Notes: generated by a model from the sequence alone, not told the origin. 64,000 nt of DNA from Methylobacterium adhaesivum (GCF_022179065.1 NZ_BPQD01000003.1:1-64000), one strand, 5' to 3'; shown: positions 45,798 to 56,678, counted from the first letter of the stretch. Made by a program: numbers and translations.

Positions 45798-45881
45798 GGG
45801 GGGAGCTTCCTCGCCCCGCCCGGTGCCGTCAACCCGCCGCCTTGCCGCGCCCGCCCTTACGGAGAGGCGGGCGAGCGGGCC

Positions 45882-46007
45882 TCAGCCCTGGCGCGCCTTG
45901 AAGCGCTTCTGGGTCTTGTTGATGATGTAGACGCGGCCCTTGCGACGCACGAGCTGGTTGTCGCGGTGACGGCCACGGAGGGACTTGAGGGAGTTGCGAA
46001 TCTTCAT
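45882..46007 (-). CDS. rpmJ: 50S ribosomal protein L36
   Basis: This 41-residue protein reads [20 protein letters not shown] then [20 protein letters not shown] and a final Gly. It is the Cys-free (non-zinc) form of L36, normal for alphaproteobacteria. L36 stabilises 23S rRNA folding in the large subunit. Its position between housekeeping genes and pufC marks the edge of the photosynthesis cluster. Confidence 0.95.
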   Translation of the reverse strand: MKIRNSLKSLRGRHRDNQLVRRKGRVYIINKTQKRFKARQG

Positions 46008-46378
46008 CGGTCTCACGTCGGCCAGGCTCTACGCCCGCCGCCTGTCCAAAGGGTCTCGGGAACGAGGCACCCCGAACGGCGGCCTCGGCGATGTGTGTGG
46101 ACGCATCGCGGAAAGGCGGTTGCCTTATCAGGATTCGCGACGGGATGGCAAGGCGGCGCGATGCGAATCTGATCCCGCTGTCGTCGGAAACCGCCCGGGG
46201 CGGCGGTCATCCTGAGGGCAGGATAGACGGCTGAGGGAACCGGTTTTACGGACCGCCCTGCGATGGCAAGGGCAGCGCCCCCCGAAGGGCTGCCGCCCCT
46301 GAAACACAAGACGGCCGCCGGGCGGTGCCGGCGGCCGTTTCGTCGATTGGAAGCAGGGTCTCGGCCCTGCCGCCATCT
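46008..46378. other. 371-base region between rpmJ and pufC
   Basis: This contains the terminator-like hairpin at 46311-46338, the rpmJ promoter on the minus strand, and no supportable gene. Confidence 0.5.
46311..46338. terminator. Hairpin downstream of the puf operon
   Basis: ACGGCCGCCGG pairs perfectly with CCGGCGGCCGT around six bases, 40 bases past the pufC stop. A loose T-rich stretch follows on the minus strand. It is the probable end of the crtEF-bchCXYZ-puf transcript. Confidence 0.65.
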
Positions 46379-47500
46379 TCAGGGCTGGGGAGCGGCCGGC
46401 ACCGCGGGCGGCGTCTCCGCAGGGGGGGTGTCTGGCGCCGGTGCCGGCGTCTTGACCACATCCGCCACCGTCACCTTGGTCAGCTCCGGATAGGCGTCCA
46501 CCACGTGGGCGCCGTTCAGCGGTTTGTTCTGGCCGTTATGACAGGTGGTGCAGTTCACCTTCGGCACGTCCCCGAGCACGCCCAGCCGGTTCCTCGGGAA
46601 GGTCGAGGTCAGGGGCTCCATGAAGTTGCCGTTGATGTCCCGCACCATCCGGATGCCGTGCCAGGCGGTGGTGCGCTGGGGCGTGCTCTGCTGCCAGTTC
46701 GAGATGGCCCGGGTGTTGTGGCAGAAGGTGCAGTTGACCCCCAGCCCTTCCGACATATGGATCATCAGGCCGTAGGTCTTCTCCGCGTCCTGGATCGGCT
46801 TGCCCTTAGAGGTCGGAAGCGCCGTGGTGGCGTTCACCCGGATGGCGTTGTTGTCAATGGACTTGTCGGCGAGGTACTCCGTCAGGCTGTCGTAGGGCAG
46901 CGACGCCAGGCCGACCGAGGGGGCGGCCATGTTCTGCCCGTTGTTGCGGGAGACGAACCCCGAGGTGTGGTTCGGGCCGGGGTTGGTGAACCAGATGTTG
47001 GCCGGCACCGGCTGGCCGCGGTGGCAGGTGTAGCAGGTGACGCCCGTGCCGCCGACGTGGTTCGCCTTCCAGTCGCTGTTGATGTGCTGGGTCATCTGCA
47101 GCATCCGGCGGGCGACGCGCTTCTGGTAGAGGCTGTCGTCGGCCATGTTCTCGGTGTTGTGGCAATAGGTACAGCCCTGCTCCGGCGCGACCCACTCCGT
47201 CATCGAGACCATGAGGCGATTGAACTCGTTGGTGGTGAGGCCGCTGAGAACCTTGACGTTCTCGTAGGTCTGTCCGGCGAGTTCGCCGCCTTCCTCCGCC
47301 GGGTCGGCGGGGGCGGGCGCCACGTTGGCGTCCCGGATCTCCGCGACTTCCGCCCGGGTGTGGACCTGGTCCATGCCCGTGCCGCGAAAGCCGTTCTGCG
47401 TGGTGGTGAGCGGGGGCCGCTCCCAGCCCGAGGTGCCGAACATCGCAATCGTGAGGAAGAAGGCGATGGAAGCCCCGAGGACGACGAAGAAGGTCTTCAT
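46379..47500 (-). CDS. pufC: Photosynthetic reaction centre tetraheme cytochrome c subunit
   Basis: The 373-residue protein has an N-terminal membrane segment ([18 protein letters not shown]) and four heme-binding CxxCH motifs: CTYCH, CYTCH, CTFCH and CTTCH, with Met ligands between them. It sits on the periplasmic face of the reaction centre and re-reduces the special pair. No lipobox Cys is seen, so it is anchored by the uncleaved helix. The tail is Pro/Ala-rich. Its ATG overlaps the pufM stop by four bases. Confidence 0.97.
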   Translation of the reverse strand: MKTFFVVLGASIAFFLTIAMFGTSGWERPPLTTTQNGFRGTGMDQVHTRAEVAEIRDANVAPAPADPAEEGGELAGQTYENVKVLSGLTTNEFNRLMVSMTEWVAPEQGCTYCHNTENMADDSLYQKRVARRMLQMTQHINSDWKANHVGGTGVTCYTCHRGQPVPANIWFTNPGPNHTSGFVSRNNGQNMAAPSVGLASLPYDSLTEYLADKSIDNNAIRVNATTALPTSKGKPIQDAEKTYGLMIHMSEGLGVNCTFCHNTRAISNWQQSTPQRTTAWHGIRMVRDINGNFMEPLTSTFPRNRLGVLGDVPKVNCTTCHNGQNKPLNGAHVVDAYPELTKVTVADVVKTPAPAPDTPPAETPPAVPAAPQP

Positions 47501-48477
47501 GGGGTCCCTCCGGGCTGGCTCAGGGGATCGACGATGGGGCCGTAGACCTGCGGGTAGGCCGGGGCGACGCCGTGCTTGACCGCCCAGAGGTACCAGTTGT
47601 CGACCACGGTGCCGGTGAGCAGGATGCCGATGCCGCCCGTCAGGGTGGTGAGGACGGCGAACCACCAGGCCCAGCGGTGGATCGATTCCATGGTGGCGTT
47701 GAAGCCCATGGTCCAGCGCCAGAACAGGGCGGCGCGCTCCGTGGCCGTGCCGCGATCGACGATCTGATCGATCTCACGCTCGCCGCCGAAGCGGCTCACC
47801 GCCAGGATGGTGCCGCCGTGCATGGCGAACAGCAGAGTCGACCCGTAGAGGAACACGATCGAGAGCATGTGGAACGGGTTGTAGAACAGGTTGCCGTAGC
47901 GCAGCGAGAACGCGGCGGTCCAATCGAGGTGCGGGAAGATGCCGAACGGCACCGCCTCGCTCCACGATCCCATCAGCACCGGCCGGATGAAGCCGAGGAC
48001 GAGGAACAGCCAGATGGCCGAGGCGAAGGCCCAGGGCACGTGGTAGCCGAGGCCCAGCGCCTTGGCCCGGCGGAACAGCCGCAGCCACCACAGCAGCACC
48101 GACGCGGTGAGGAAGAATCCCGCGATCAGCCACCACCCGCCCTCGGCCAGGGGCGGCAGGACCCTGAGGCCGTATTGCGGGCGCGGCGGCTCGAGGGCGA
48201 GCCAGGGCAGCTGGCGCACGAACTGGACGGGGTCCCAGTTCACGGAGGCCCACATGTTGAGGCCGATGATCTCGAAGGCGATGAGCCCGCAGGCGAAGGA
48301 CAGCGCGCCGAGATAGCCGATGTAGATCGGGCCGACCTGCGAGTTGCCGAACAGGCCGATGAGGTAGGAGTTGAACGGCTTGCCCCAGCGATGCTTGCCG
48401 GAGGGCAGCGGGATGCCGAGTTCCGGCGTGACCGGGCGGACCTGAACTTCCGAGAAGATGTTCTGATAGTAGGCCAT
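47497..48477 (-). CDS. pufM: Reaction centre protein M chain
   Basis: The 326-residue subunit has five membrane helices and starts [20 protein letters not shown]. Characteristic stretches include [20 protein letters not shown], the [20 protein letters not shown] region with a bacteriochlorophyll-ligand histidine, [20 protein letters not shown], and [20 protein letters not shown]. With PufL it holds the special pair, bacteriopheophytins, quinones and the iron. It lies 16 bases after pufL and couples to pufC. Confidence 0.98.
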   Translation of the reverse strand: MAYYQNIFSEVQVRPVTPELGIPLPSGKHRWGKPFNSYLIGLFGNSQVGPIYIGYLGALSFACGLIAFEIIGLNMWASVNWDPVQFVRQLPWLALEPPRPQYGLRVLPPLAEGGWWLIAGFFLTASVLLWWLRLFRRAKALGLGYHVPWAFASAIWLFLVLGFIRPVLMGSWSEAVPFGIFPHLDWTAAFSLRYGNLFYNPFHMLSIVFLYGSTLLFAMHGGTILAVSRFGGEREIDQIVDRGTATERAALFWRWTMGFNATMESIHRWAWWFAVLTTLTGGIGILLTGTVVDNWYLWAVKHGVAPAYPQVYGPIVDPLSQPGGTP

Positions 48478-48493
48478 GGTTCGGTTCCCCCTC

Positions 48494-49318
48494 TCAGCGC
48501 CAGACCGGGAGATTGAGCCACCAGCCCCACCATTCCGGCCAGCCACGGGTCCAGAACGGGCCGCTGATGACGATGCAGACGGCGCTCCAGAAGCCCGCCG
48601 ACAGGGCGAGGAACAGGCCGAGCCGGTGGATGCCGAGGGTGCCGATGGAGTACCCGATGGTGTCGCGGAAGAAGGTGTCCTCGTGCTCGGGCGTCTTCAC
48701 GACCTCGCCCTTGCCCGGATTGGTCGAGGACAGGATCAGGGCGCCGTGGAGCGAGAGGGCCAGCGTTGTCGTGAAGAAGAACGACACCGCCAGCATGTGT
48801 GCCGGATTGTAGTGGAAGTGCAGATACTGGTAGCCGGTGTTCGACACCCAATCGAGATGGCTCAGGATCCCGTAGGGGAAGCCGTGGCCCCAGGCGCCCA
48901 TGAGCAACGGGCGGATCACCACGAGGGAGACATAGGCGAAGATCGCCATCGCGAAGGCGAAGGGCACGTGGTAGCCGATGCCGAGCTTGCGGCAGATCTC
49001 GACCTCGCGAAGCGCCCAGGACGAGAACGCCCCCACCGCGCAGAAGGTGATGATCTGCCAGAGGCCGCCCTCCTTGAGGGGGGCGAGGGCCAGGCCGTAT
49101 TTCAGGTCGGGCGGCGCGATGTTGATCTGCCAGATATTCCAGGTCGGGCCGAGGGCCGCGCCGTAGAGGATCAACGCCGTGCCGAGCACGGAGAAGAACA
49201 GCGTCGTGACGCCGAAGAAGCCGACGTAGAACGGCCCCACCCAGAAATCGAACAGGTCTCCGCCGACGAGCGTGCCGCCGCGGACGCGGTATTTTCGTTC
49301 AAAACTCAGCATCGCCAT
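48494..49318 (-). CDS. pufL: Reaction centre protein L chain
   Basis: The 274-residue subunit starts [20 protein letters not shown] and has five helices, with [60 protein letters not shown] and [20 protein letters not shown]. The histidines for bacteriochlorophyll and iron are present. The ATG at 49318 has a GGGAGGG ribosome site. A large hairpin in the gap from pufA probably stabilises the antenna part of the message. Confidence 0.98.
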   Translation of the reverse strand: MAMLSFERKYRVRGGTLVGGDLFDFWVGPFYVGFFGVTTLFFSVLGTALILYGAALGPTWNIWQINIAPPDLKYGLALAPLKEGGLWQIITFCAVGAFSSWALREVEICRKLGIGYHVPFAFAMAIFAYVSLVVIRPLLMGAWGHGFPYGILSHLDWVSNTGYQYLHFHYNPAHMLAVSFFFTTTLALSLHGALILSSTNPGKGEVVKTPEHEDTFFRDTIGYSIGTLGIHRLGLFLALSAGFWSAVCIVISGPFWTRGWPEWWGWWLNLPVWR

Positions 49319-49369
49319 TGCGAAACCCTCCCGGCGCCACGGTTCGTGTCGGGTTTTTTTGGGAGTGGC

Positions 49370-49406
49370 GCGGGCGGGGGCCGATAAGGATCGGCCGCCC
49401 GCCCGC
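49370..49406. promoter_or_regulatory. Intercistronic RNA hairpin between pufA and pufL
   Basis: A GC-rich stem (arms 49370-49385 and 49390-49406, loop of four) lies just after pufA. In other purple bacteria such a hairpin protects the pufBA segment from 3' decay so that more LH1 than reaction centre is made. No T-run follows on the coding strand. Confidence 0.65.
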
Positions 49407-49430
49407 TGACCTTGCTCGAGGGTGTGCCCG

Positions 49431-49619
49431 TCAGGCGGGCATCGTCGGCAGGACGAGGCTCTGGGCGGCCGCCGCGCGCGGGGCCTTCGGGCCTTCCAGC
49501 CAGTTGAACCGGTCGGTGCTGAGCAGGATGAAGTGGATCAGCAGGGCCAGAACGAACAGGAACGTGAACAGCGCCACCAGGGTGCGGCGCGGATCGAACA
49601 GGAGCCAGACCTTGTGCAT
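49431..49619 (-). CDS. pufA: Light-harvesting LH1 alpha chain
   Basis: The 62-residue antenna polypeptide starts [20 protein letters not shown]. Its single membrane helix carries the bacteriochlorophyll-ligand His in [20 protein letters not shown]. The C-terminus is Ala/Pro-rich. It follows pufB by 13 bases. Confidence 0.97.
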   Translation of the reverse strand: MHKVWLLFDPRRTLVALFTFLFVLALLIHFILLSTDRFNWLEGPKAPRAAAAQSLVLPTMPA

Positions 49620-49632
49620 GGATGCGTCCTCC

Positions 49633-49854
49633 TCAGGAAATGAGCGAGGCGACGGTCTGGGCCGCCGTCTCCAGGGCCGCGTAGCCCTTGGGTCCCGGCA
49701 GCCACGGGCGCCACATCCAAACGAGGATGTGGGCGACCACGGCGATCGCCGTGAAGATGATGAAGCTCGTCAAGAAGATCGCGTGGAACTCCTTGGCTTC
49801 GGGTTCCGTCAGCCCGGACAGGCTGCTCGGTTTCTCGACTATGCCGTTGGCCAT
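49633..49854 (-). CDS. pufB: Light-harvesting LH1 beta chain
   Basis: The 73-residue polypeptide has an acidic N-terminus ([20 protein letters not shown]) and one membrane helix with the ligand His in [19 protein letters not shown]. It is a little longer than the usual 50-60 residues because of a C-terminal tail ([16 protein letters not shown]). It pairs with PufA around the reaction centre. Confidence 0.96.
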   Translation of the reverse strand: MANGIVEKPSSLSGLTEPEAKEFHAIFLTSFIIFTAIAVVAHILVWMWRPWLPGPKGYAALETAAQTVASLIS

Positions 49855-49995
49855 CGGTTCAACCTCCGTGGGTCTGGCCGCGCTCGAGCGCGGCGGCTGT
49901 CGCCGGGATCCTCCTGGATTTCGGCGGTCCTTCCCTCCAGTGCGGATGGGAGGTCGGTGATGGGCCGGCCGCGAGGGCCGTACCCGGAACGGTGA

Positions 49996-50053
49996 GTCAT
50001 CCCAGGACGACGCGGGTCATCCCATGAAGACGCAGGGTCACCCCATGAAGACG
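49996..50053. repeat. Three tandem copies of a ~20-base unit at the 3' end of pufQ
   Basis: Read on the minus strand, the unit CGTCTTCATGGGGTGACC, which covers the last codons and stop of pufQ, is followed by CGTCTTCATGGGATGACC and CGTCGTCCTGGGATGACT. The two extra copies lie beyond the stop in the gap to pufB. Confidence 0.7.
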
Positions 50054-50253
50054 AAGGGGATGGCCGAGACCGCCATGCTGCGCGCCTCGGCGAAGACCGA
50101 GCGCCGCTTCGGCGCGATCCCGACGGGGTGGGCCGGCATCACCCGCTGGACGCAGGCCGCGGCGAGGAAGAACGGATAGGTCGCCGCCAGGATCAGGCGG
50201 AACTGGACCGCATCCTGATGCAGGCGGGACACCGGATTCAGCGAGCGTTGCAT
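50038..50253 (-). CDS. pufQ: Probable PufQ, regulator of bacteriochlorophyll synthesis
   Basis: A 71-residue protein starts MQRSLNPVSRLHQDAVQFRL, has one membrane segment (ILAATYPFFLAAACV) and ends FAEARSMAVSAIPFVFMG. The size, single helix and place between bchZ and pufB match PufQ, which helps bacteriochlorophyll-intermediate traffic; primary sequence is weakly conserved in this family. The ATG at 50253 has an AGGAG ribosome site. The C-terminus and stop lie in a tandem repeat. Confidence 0.68.
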   Translation of the reverse strand: MQRSLNPVSRLHQDAVQFRLILAATYPFFLAAACVQRVMPAHPVGIAPKRRSVFAEARSMAVSAIPFVFMG

Positions 50254-50375
50254 GGGGCACGTCTCCTGTGGGCGGTTCGCGGCGGGTCGCGCCCCGGACG
50301 GGGCACCGACGGCGGGCAGGGACCGGGTGGACGGCGCCGCGCCGTTCCAGCCGGAAAGGGAGTGGGTGCGCGCGC

Positions 50376-51842
50376 TCATGCGGCGGCTCCGAGGGCCGTG
50401 TCGGCGCGGGCGCGTGCCACGTGATCGGGGGTGACCCGGGGGGCATCCTCGCGGCGCGCGGCGCGCTCGGCGGCATCCCGCAGGCGCTTGGCCGCCGAGA
50501 TCCGCACCAGCACCGGATGGGCGTCGACGAGGGCGTCGAGATCCGCACGCGCCGCCTCGTCCCACGGCAACGCGCGGTGGAGCCGCCCCGGCGTCGCCTC
50601 GACGGCATCCATGTCGCGGGCGAGTGGCAGGATGTGGAAGAGCATGTCGAACAGGGCGTTGCAGACCTCCTGGACGAGGTAGGTCGCGCCCGAGTAGCCC
50701 ATGAACGGCGTGCCGGTGTGACGCCGGATGATGGCGCCGGGAAACGAGGCCGGGACGAAGATCGCCCGCGCGCCGGCCTCGGCCGCGTACATTCGCTCGT
50801 TGAAGGACCCGAACAGCACCAGGGGCGGGTTTTTCGCGATCATCTCGCGAATGGCGGCATTGTCGGTTTTGGCGCCGGCCTTGCGGGACTCCGCGAAATG
50901 GCAGGGCAGGCCCATCTCGTCCTCGAGGAAGTGCCGGACGCCCCGCGCGTAGGTCTCGGAGGCGACGATGCCGAAGCTCGCCGTGCCGAAGAAGTCCTGG
51001 GTCACGGAGCGCCACAGGTCCCAGACCGGCTTGATGGTGGTGTGCTTCTCGCGCTCGATGAACGGCTCGGGGTCGAGGCCGAGGATCTCGCCCAGCGAGC
51101 GCAGGAACTTGGTGGTCGAGTGGATGCCGATGGGCGCCTGGAGGTAGGGCCGTTCCAAGGCCTCGCAGAGGAGCCGGCCGAACTCGCGGTAGAGGCAGAT
51201 GTTGGCGTCGGCGTTCACGAGCTTGGGCACGTCGGCGAGATGCGCGCCCAGCGGAAACGCGAGGTTGACCTCGGCGCCGATGCCCTCGACGAGGCGACGG
51301 ATCTCGGCGAGATCCGAGGGCATGTTGAAGGTGCCGTAGGCCGGGCCGATGAGGTTGACGCGGGGGCGCTCGCCGGCCTTGCGCTCCGGTCTTGCCGGGA
51401 TGCCCTTCCTGGCGAACTTCCGGGCACCGTATTCCTGCCAGAGCCAGGCCATGGCCCGGTCGGCGGCCTGCCACTGGTCCTCATCGATGGTGCGCGGCAG
51501 GAAGCGCTGGAGGTTGGTGCCCTCCGGGGTCACGCCGCCGCCGATCATCTCGGCGATGGAGCCGGTGACGACGACGCTGGGCTGGCCCGGATCGAGGGTC
51601 GCATGCGCCCGCTTCATCGCGGCTTCCGTGCCGTGGCGGCCGAGTTCCTCCTCCGCCAGGCCCGTGACCACGATGGGCAACTCGTGCGGCGGCAGGGCAT
51701 CGGTGTAGTGCAGCACCGAAGTGACGGGCAGGTTCTCGCAGCCGACGGGGCCGTCGATGACCACCTGGAGGCCCTTGATGGCGGTGAAGACGTAGACGGC
51801 ACCCCAGTAGCCGCCGGCCCGGTCGTGATCGAGGACGAGCAT
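50376..51842 (-). CDS. bchZ: Chlorophyllide a reductase subunit Z
   Basis: The 488-residue nitrogenase-like subunit starts [20 protein letters not shown] and includes [20 protein letters not shown] with a cluster cysteine, [20 protein letters not shown], and [18 protein letters not shown]. With BchY it forms the catalytic component that reduces ring B of chlorophyllide a. Its start overlaps the bchY stop by one base (TGATG). Confidence 0.97.
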   Translation of the reverse strand: MLVLDHDRAGGYWGAVYVFTAIKGLQVVIDGPVGCENLPVTSVLHYTDALPPHELPIVVTGLAEEELGRHGTEAAMKRAHATLDPGQPSVVVTGSIAEMIGGGVTPEGTNLQRFLPRTIDEDQWQAADRAMAWLWQEYGARKFARKGIPARPERKAGERPRVNLIGPAYGTFNMPSDLAEIRRLVEGIGAEVNLAFPLGAHLADVPKLVNADANICLYREFGRLLCEALERPYLQAPIGIHSTTKFLRSLGEILGLDPEPFIEREKHTTIKPVWDLWRSVTQDFFGTASFGIVASETYARGVRHFLEDEMGLPCHFAESRKAGAKTDNAAIREMIAKNPPLVLFGSFNERMYAAEAGARAIFVPASFPGAIIRRHTGTPFMGYSGATYLVQEVCNALFDMLFHILPLARDMDAVEATPGRLHRALPWDEAARADLDALVDAHPVLVRISAAKRLRDAAERAARREDAPRVTPDHVARARADTALGAAA

Positions 51843-53437
51843 CAGGCCATCTCCCCGATCGGATCATGGGCGGACTTGCCCCGGGGGGCGCTGGCCACCG
51901 CCTTGCGCAGCTTCGGCACGTCTTCCCAGATGCCGGCGCTGTGGCCCTCGCCGACGCCGGCGAAGAAGTCCCGCATGGTGTCGAAGCGGTGCCGGTTGCC
52001 GATGGCCGCGTTGATGACCTTGGCGAGCGACCCGGCGCCCGCGACGCCCATGAGCGGGCGGGCCGAAATGAGATTGGTGAAGTAGAGCGCCGGGATCGCC
52101 AGGGCTTTCGCCTTCTGGACCACCGGGGTGGTGCCGATGGCGAGATCCGGCCGGAAGTCGAGGAGGGCGGCGAGATCGTCCTCCAGGGAGGCGCGGAACC
52201 GGACCGTGACACCGCGGGCCTCGAGCCAGTCCCGGTCGGCCTCGGCATAGGGGGTCAGCGGGCAGGCGGTGCCAACGTAGCGCAGATCGGCGCCGCTCTC
52301 GACGAGGAGACGCCCGACGAGCAGCTCCGAGCCTTCGTAGCCCGACAGGGTGATGCGCCCTTTGATCGGCATCGCCGCGAGCGCCCCCCGGATCATCGGC
52401 AGCATCCGGTTCTTGGCGGCCTCGACGACGGTGCGGGGGACGGCGCAGGCCTCGCCGATGCGGTCGAGCCAGTCGGCGGTGCCGTCGTGGCCGACGGGCG
52501 CCGAGCCGATGATGGGGCGTCCCGCCGCCTCGAACTCGCGGATCGAGGCGGTGTAGAACGGGTGGATCGCCGCCACCGCCGCGCCGTCGAGCGCCGCGTA
52601 GAGTTCGCGCCATTCCCGCGTCGGGACGACGGGGCCCGCCGCGAGGCCGAGGGGTTCGAGGAGCCCGCCGATCACCACGGGGTCGGCGGGGAACATCTCG
52701 CCGAGCAGCGTCACCGTGGGTCGCTCGGAGCGGCCGGCGCGGGGCGCCTGCACCGGCCCCTGCTCGGCTTCCGTGCGGGCGAATTTCAGCATGGCGCCGG
52801 CCAGAACGTCCTTGGCCTCGGCGTGGGTCGGCACCCCGAAGCCCGGCACGTCGATGCCGATGATGCGCACCCCGTCGATCTGTTTCGGCAGGAGCCGCAG
52901 GGGCACGCCGGAGGCCGTGGGCACGCACAGGTTGATCACCACGACGGCGTCGTAATCGGCGGGTTTGGCCACATCGAACACCGCCTCGCGGATGTCCTCG
53001 AACAGCTTGCCGGTGACCAGGGTCTCGGAGTTGAACGGCACGTAGCCGACGCTCCGCTTCGCCCCGTAGAAATGCGAGGTGAAGGTCAGGCCGTAGACGC
53101 AGCAGGCCGACCCGGAGAGGATCGTCGCCGTGCGCCGCATGCGCAGGCCGACGCGCAGGGAGCCGAAGGCCGGGCACATGCTCTGCGGCTGGTCGTGCGG
53201 ACCTTTCGGATAGTCCTTGGCATACTGGTCGAGGGTCTCGCTCATGCCGGCGGCTTTGGCGGCCGCCGTCATGGCGTCCTTGCCGGCGTGGCACCCGAGG
53301 CCGTCGCCCTTGGCGGCGGCGAGGTTCACCACCTCGGCCGGAACGGCCGGGGCCGCCAGGGTCGAGGCCGGGCGTTCCTTGTCCGCGCGGAGAATCTGGC
53401 GGGCGCGGAGATCGGCGATGTCGAGGGTGACGGCCAT
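51842..53437 (-). CDS. bchY: Chlorophyllide a reductase subunit Y
   Basis: The 531-residue partner of BchZ starts [20 protein letters not shown]. It has [20 protein letters not shown] and [40 protein letters not shown] with cluster cysteines, and the nitrogenase-like core with [20 protein letters not shown]. The ATG at 53437 is five bases after the bchX stop; an open frame continues upstream over bchX but is a shadow. Confidence 0.97.
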   Translation of the reverse strand: MAVTLDIADLRARQILRADKERPASTLAAPAVPAEVVNLAAAKGDGLGCHAGKDAMTAAAKAAGMSETLDQYAKDYPKGPHDQPQSMCPAFGSLRVGLRMRRTATILSGSACCVYGLTFTSHFYGAKRSVGYVPFNSETLVTGKLFEDIREAVFDVAKPADYDAVVVINLCVPTASGVPLRLLPKQIDGVRIIGIDVPGFGVPTHAEAKDVLAGAMLKFARTEAEQGPVQAPRAGRSERPTVTLLGEMFPADPVVIGGLLEPLGLAAGPVVPTREWRELYAALDGAAVAAIHPFYTASIREFEAAGRPIIGSAPVGHDGTADWLDRIGEACAVPRTVVEAAKNRMLPMIRGALAAMPIKGRITLSGYEGSELLVGRLLVESGADLRYVGTACPLTPYAEADRDWLEARGVTVRFRASLEDDLAALLDFRPDLAIGTTPVVQKAKALAIPALYFTNLISARPLMGVAGAGSLAKVINAAIGNRHRFDTMRDFFAGVGEGHSAGIWEDVPKLRKAVASAPRGKSAHDPIGEMA

Positions 53438-53442
53438 GCGCG

Positions 53443-54444
53443 TCAGACCTCGTCGTAGACGACTTCGAGGGACGGCTTCACGACCTGGGCCGTGCCGCAC
53501 ATATCCTCGAAGGTGGCGGGAACCAGGGTGACGCCCCGGCCCACGGCCTCGCCCTTGAACAGGCCGAGCAGCCCGTCCTGAGAGAGCGGCGTCGGATGGT
53601 TGGCCGCCGCGTCGTGGACGTTCCGGGCGAGATCGGCGAACAGCCCGCCCCACGGGCTCTCGGGCCGGCCGATGATCTCGTAATTCGCGCTCTTCTTGCG
53701 GATGTCGTCGTCGGCCGGGATCGAGGCCAGGATCGGGATGCCGACGGCGGCCGCGAAGGCCTGGGCCTCGCCGGTACCGTCGTCCTTGTTGATGACGAGA
53801 CCGCCGACCCCGACATTGCCGCCGAGCTTGCGGAAGTATTCCACCGCCGAGCAGACGTTGTTGGCGACGTAGAGCGACTGGAGGTCGTTGGAGCCGACGA
53901 CGATGACCTTCTGGCACATGTCCCGGGCGATGGGCAGGCCGAAGCCGCCGCAGACCACGTCGCCGAGGAAGTCGAGCAGGACGTAGTCGAAGCCCCATTC
54001 GTGGAAGCCGAGCTTCTCCAGGAGTTCGAAGCCGTGGATGATGCCGCGCCCGCCGCAGCCGCGCCCGACCTCCGGCCCGCCGAGTTCCATGGCGTAGACG
54101 CCGTCGCGCTTGAAGCAGACGTCGCCGATGGCGACGGCTTCCCCGGCGAGCTTCTTCTTCGTCGAGGTCTCGATGATCGTCGGGCAGGCGCGGCCGCCGA
54201 AGAGCAGGGACGTGGTGTCGCTCTTGGGGTCGCAGCCGATGAGCAGAACCTTCTTGCCCTGCTGGGCCATCATGTAGCTGAGGTTGGCCAGCGTGAACGA
54301 CTTGCCGATGCCGCCCTTGCCGTAGATCGCGATGATCTGCGTCGCCTTGGTGGCGGCCACGGGCACGGGGTCCGGCTCGATGCCGGCCTCGGCGCGCAGG
54401 GCCTCGGATGCCTTCAGGGCGGCGCCGTTCAGCTGCATGTTCAT
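53443..54444 (-). CDS. bchX: Chlorophyllide a reductase iron protein X
   Basis: The 333-residue NifH-like ATPase has the P-loop [20 protein letters not shown] (Walker A near 42-49), switch regions with [15 protein letters not shown], and the [4Fe-4S] ligand cysteines in [16 protein letters not shown] and [15 protein letters not shown]. It is a dimer that feeds electrons to BchYZ with ATP hydrolysis. Its ATG overlaps the bchC stop by four bases. Confidence 0.98.
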   Translation of the reverse strand: MNMQLNGAALKASEALRAEAGIEPDPVPVAATKATQIIAIYGKGGIGKSFTLANLSYMMAQQGKKVLLIGCDPKSDTTSLLFGGRACPTIIETSTKKKLAGEAVAIGDVCFKRDGVYAMELGGPEVGRGCGGRGIIHGFELLEKLGFHEWGFDYVLLDFLGDVVCGGFGLPIARDMCQKVIVVGSNDLQSLYVANNVCSAVEYFRKLGGNVGVGGLVINKDDGTGEAQAFAAAVGIPILASIPADDDIRKKSANYEIIGRPESPWGGLFADLARNVHDAAANHPTPLSQDGLLGLFKGEAVGRGVTLVPATFEDMCGTAQVVKPSLEVVYDEV

Positions 54445-55373
54445 GCGGCACTCCAATCCAGGATCATCTTCAGGCAGGCGGGCTCGCCGAAGGCCGTGCG
54501 ATAGGCTTGCGCCGCGTTGGCGGCGGGCTGGCGATGGGTGACGAGACCGTCGAGGGACAGGCGCCCCGAGGCGACGAGGGCCGTGACGGCCGAGAGGTCC
54601 TCCGGCTTCCATTGCGCCGCGACCCGGATGCGGGCCTCGCGCAGGAAGGCGGGGGGAAAGCTGAAGGCGAGGGGCGCCTCGTAGAATCCGGCGAGCACGA
54701 TCTCGCCGCCGGCCCCTAAGCGCCCGATCAGGGTGTCGAGGAGGCCGGCATCGCCGCTGGCATCCGTGATGGTGGCGTAGTCGCGTCGCGTGTCGGCCTC
54801 CGGGTGGAGTACGGCGTAGCCTTCGGCTCCCCCGGCGCGGATGGGATCGGTTTCCCACACCACCGGGGCGCCGCCGGCCGCCACGGTGAGGCGGGCCAGC
54901 AGCCGTCCGAGCACGCCGTGACCGACGATGAGGGAGGGGCCGGACGCGACGGCGCCGAGGGCGTGCCGGGCCGTCGCCGCCAGGGCGAACAGGATGCCGC
55001 GTTCACCCAGGGCGGGGTCGAGGGGCACGAGGCGGGCGCCGGCGCTGACGAGATGCGAGGCCGCCCCCCCGAACAGGCCGCGCACCGGCCCGAAGCAGCG
55101 AGCGCCCGGCACGAACACGGTCTGCCCGACCCGGACGCCGGATTCCGCCCCGGCCTCGATCACGGTGCCGATGGATTCGTAGCCCGGCACCAGGGGATAG
55201 CCCATGCCGGGAAACGTCGGCATCCGGCCCGACCAGAGCAGGCGTTCCGTGCCGGTGCTGATGCCGCTCCAGGCGACCGCTACCACGGCGTCGGCCGGGC
55301 CGGGGGCATCGAGGGTGAGGGTGGCGAGGGCGATCCGTTCCGGCTCGCGGAGGACGATGGCACGCGCTCGCAT
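54441..55373 (-). CDS. bchC: 3-hydroxyethyl bacteriochlorophyllide a dehydrogenase
   Basis: The 310-residue MDR-family dehydrogenase starts [20 protein letters not shown] and contains [40 protein letters not shown] and the nucleotide-binding [20 protein letters not shown]. It oxidises the hydroxyethyl group to acetyl late in bacteriochlorophyll a synthesis. A TGT-N12-ACA site lies 47 bases upstream. Confidence 0.95.
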   Translation of the reverse strand: MRARAIVLREPERIALATLTLDAPGPADAVVAVAWSGISTGTERLLWSGRMPTFPGMGYPLVPGYESIGTVIEAGAESGVRVGQTVFVPGARCFGPVRGLFGGAASHLVSAGARLVPLDPALGERGILFALAATARHALGAVASGPSLIVGHGVLGRLLARLTVAAGGAPVVWETDPIRAGGAEGYAVLHPEADTRRDYATITDASGDAGLLDTLIGRLGAGGEIVLAGFYEAPLAFSFPPAFLREARIRVAAQWKPEDLSAVTALVASGRLSLDGLVTHRQPAANAAQAYRTAFGEPACLKMILDWSAA

Positions 55374-55420
55374 GATTCCCGCCTCCCCTCGTCGCGGAAG
55401 CCGTCGAAGTGCGGCCCATA

Positions 55421-55438
55421 TGTCATCCTAGATAGACA
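55421..55438. promoter_or_regulatory. PpsR/CrtJ-type site upstream of bchC
   Basis: TGT-N12-ACA (TGTCATCCTAGATAGACA) lies in the 82-base crtF-bchC gap, 47 bases before the bchC ATG. Such sites bind the aerobic repressor PpsR/CrtJ. This gap may therefore hold a second internal promoter of the superoperon. Confidence 0.55.
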
Positions 55439-55455
55439 CTGCTATTCGTCAAGCA

Positions 55456-56658
55456 TTACTTACACAATGGAGTGTCCAATCGACGCGACACCAGCAGTCG
55501 GGTCAGGAGCGGGCGACGCGTCGCGACCTCGCGGATTTCACCGAAGCCGGCCTCGGCGAGGAGCCGGGCCAGCTCGGCGGCGGTGCGGCAGCGGCCGGTG
55601 CCCATGGCGAGGAGGTAGAAGCCGAAATAGGCATCGGCCATGGCCTCGGCTCCGGGTGTGCCGGCCATGGGTTCGGCGATGAGGAGGGTGCCGCCCGGGG
55701 GCAAAGCCGCGTGGACGGCGCGCAGGAGGGCGCGGACCTTGGCATCGTCGTGGTCGTGGACCACCCGCACGAGGGAGACGAGGTCGGCCCCGTGCGGCAG
55801 GGGATCGTCCGGGAAGGCGCCCCCGAAGGTTTTTGCGCGCGCGTCCAGGCCCGCTTCGGTGAAGGACGTCTCCGCCCGCGCCGCCACGGCTGGCAGGTCG
55901 AACAGCATCAGGTCGAGGCCGGGCGCGCGGCGGGCGGCCGCCTTTAGGAAGGCGCCCTCCCCGCCGCCGACATCGAGGATGCGGCGATGATCCCGCAGCG
56001 GGTAGGCGTCGAGGATGTCCCCCGCGATCAGGTCCTGCGACGCCCCCATCAGGGCGCCGTAGGCGGCGACCGGTTCCGCGTTCGCGGGATCGCCGCGCGC
56101 CGCCTCCGCGTAGGCCCAGTAGCGCGACAGGTGGGTCGGGCCGGTCTCGCCGCGCAGGAGCGCGACGGGGTCGGCGAGATCCGCATAGAGCAGCGCGTGA
56201 TGCTCGATCATCGCCGCGACGGAGGGATTGCCGATGAGCGCGGCGCCGAGGTCGGCCAGGGCGAAGCGGCCGTCGGGCAGGCGGACGAGGAGGTCGAGGG
56301 CCGTTGCCGCCTTGAGAAGGCGTTCGGCCCGGGCCGGTGCGAGGCTGGTGCGGGCGGCCACGGTCTCCGGCCCCAGGGGCGCGTCGGCGAGGATCCGGAA
56401 CAGGTCGAGGCGCACGCAGGCGAACAGGGTCTGCGAATAGACGAAGCCGGCGCAGAGATCGAACAGGGCCTTCGTGTTCGCCCGGGCGATCCGCTGCGTC
56501 AGGGGAAAGCCGGCGGCCCAGCGCTGGAAGCCGGGCCTGGCGATGGTGCGGGTGCGGAAGGCCCGCCAGCGCGCCCGCCACGAGTTCTTCTGGGGGGGGC
56601 CGTCGTTGCGGCGCTCGTCCAGGCTCGCGGCCGAGGCGGTCCCTGGCGGGGGGGCCAT
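55456..56658 (-). CDS. crtF: Demethylspheroidene/hydroxyneurosporene O-methyltransferase
   Basis: The 400-residue methyltransferase has an N-terminal dimerisation domain (GFPLTQRIARANTKALFDLC, then AGFVYSQTLFACVRLDLFRI) and a class I SAM-binding fold with ILDVGGGEGAFLKAAARRAP, LMLFDLPAVA and VRVVHDHDDAKVRALLRAVH. It methylates the tertiary hydroxyl of carotenoids on the way to spirilloxanthin. It follows crtE by 20 bases. Confidence 0.94.
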   Translation of the reverse strand: MAPPPGTASAASLDERRNDGPPQKNSWRARWRAFRTRTIARPGFQRWAAGFPLTQRIARANTKALFDLCAGFVYSQTLFACVRLDLFRILADAPLGPETVAARTSLAPARAERLLKAATALDLLVRLPDGRFALADLGAALIGNPSVAAMIEHHALLYADLADPVALLRGETGPTHLSRYWAYAEAARGDPANAEPVAAYGALMGASQDLIAGDILDAYPLRDHRRILDVGGGEGAFLKAAARRAPGLDLMLFDLPAVAARAETSFTEAGLDARAKTFGGAFPDDPLPHGADLVSLVRVVHDHDDAKVRALLRAVHAALPPGGTLLIAEPMAGTPGAEAMADAYFGFYLLAMGTGRCRTAAELARLLAEAGFGEIREVATRRPLLTRLLVSRRLDTPLCK

Positions 56659-56678
56659 GATGGTCGCGCCGTCCGCCG

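Noticed and set aside
51842-54451. Apparent 869-codon fusion covering bchX and bchY
   Set aside because: The first 338 codons are an off-frame reading of bchX; BchY starts at the ATG at 53437 with the usual N-terminus.
55473-55490. TGT-N12-ACA match at the 3' end of crtF
   Set aside because: It is inside coding sequence and lacks extended symmetry; chance is likely.
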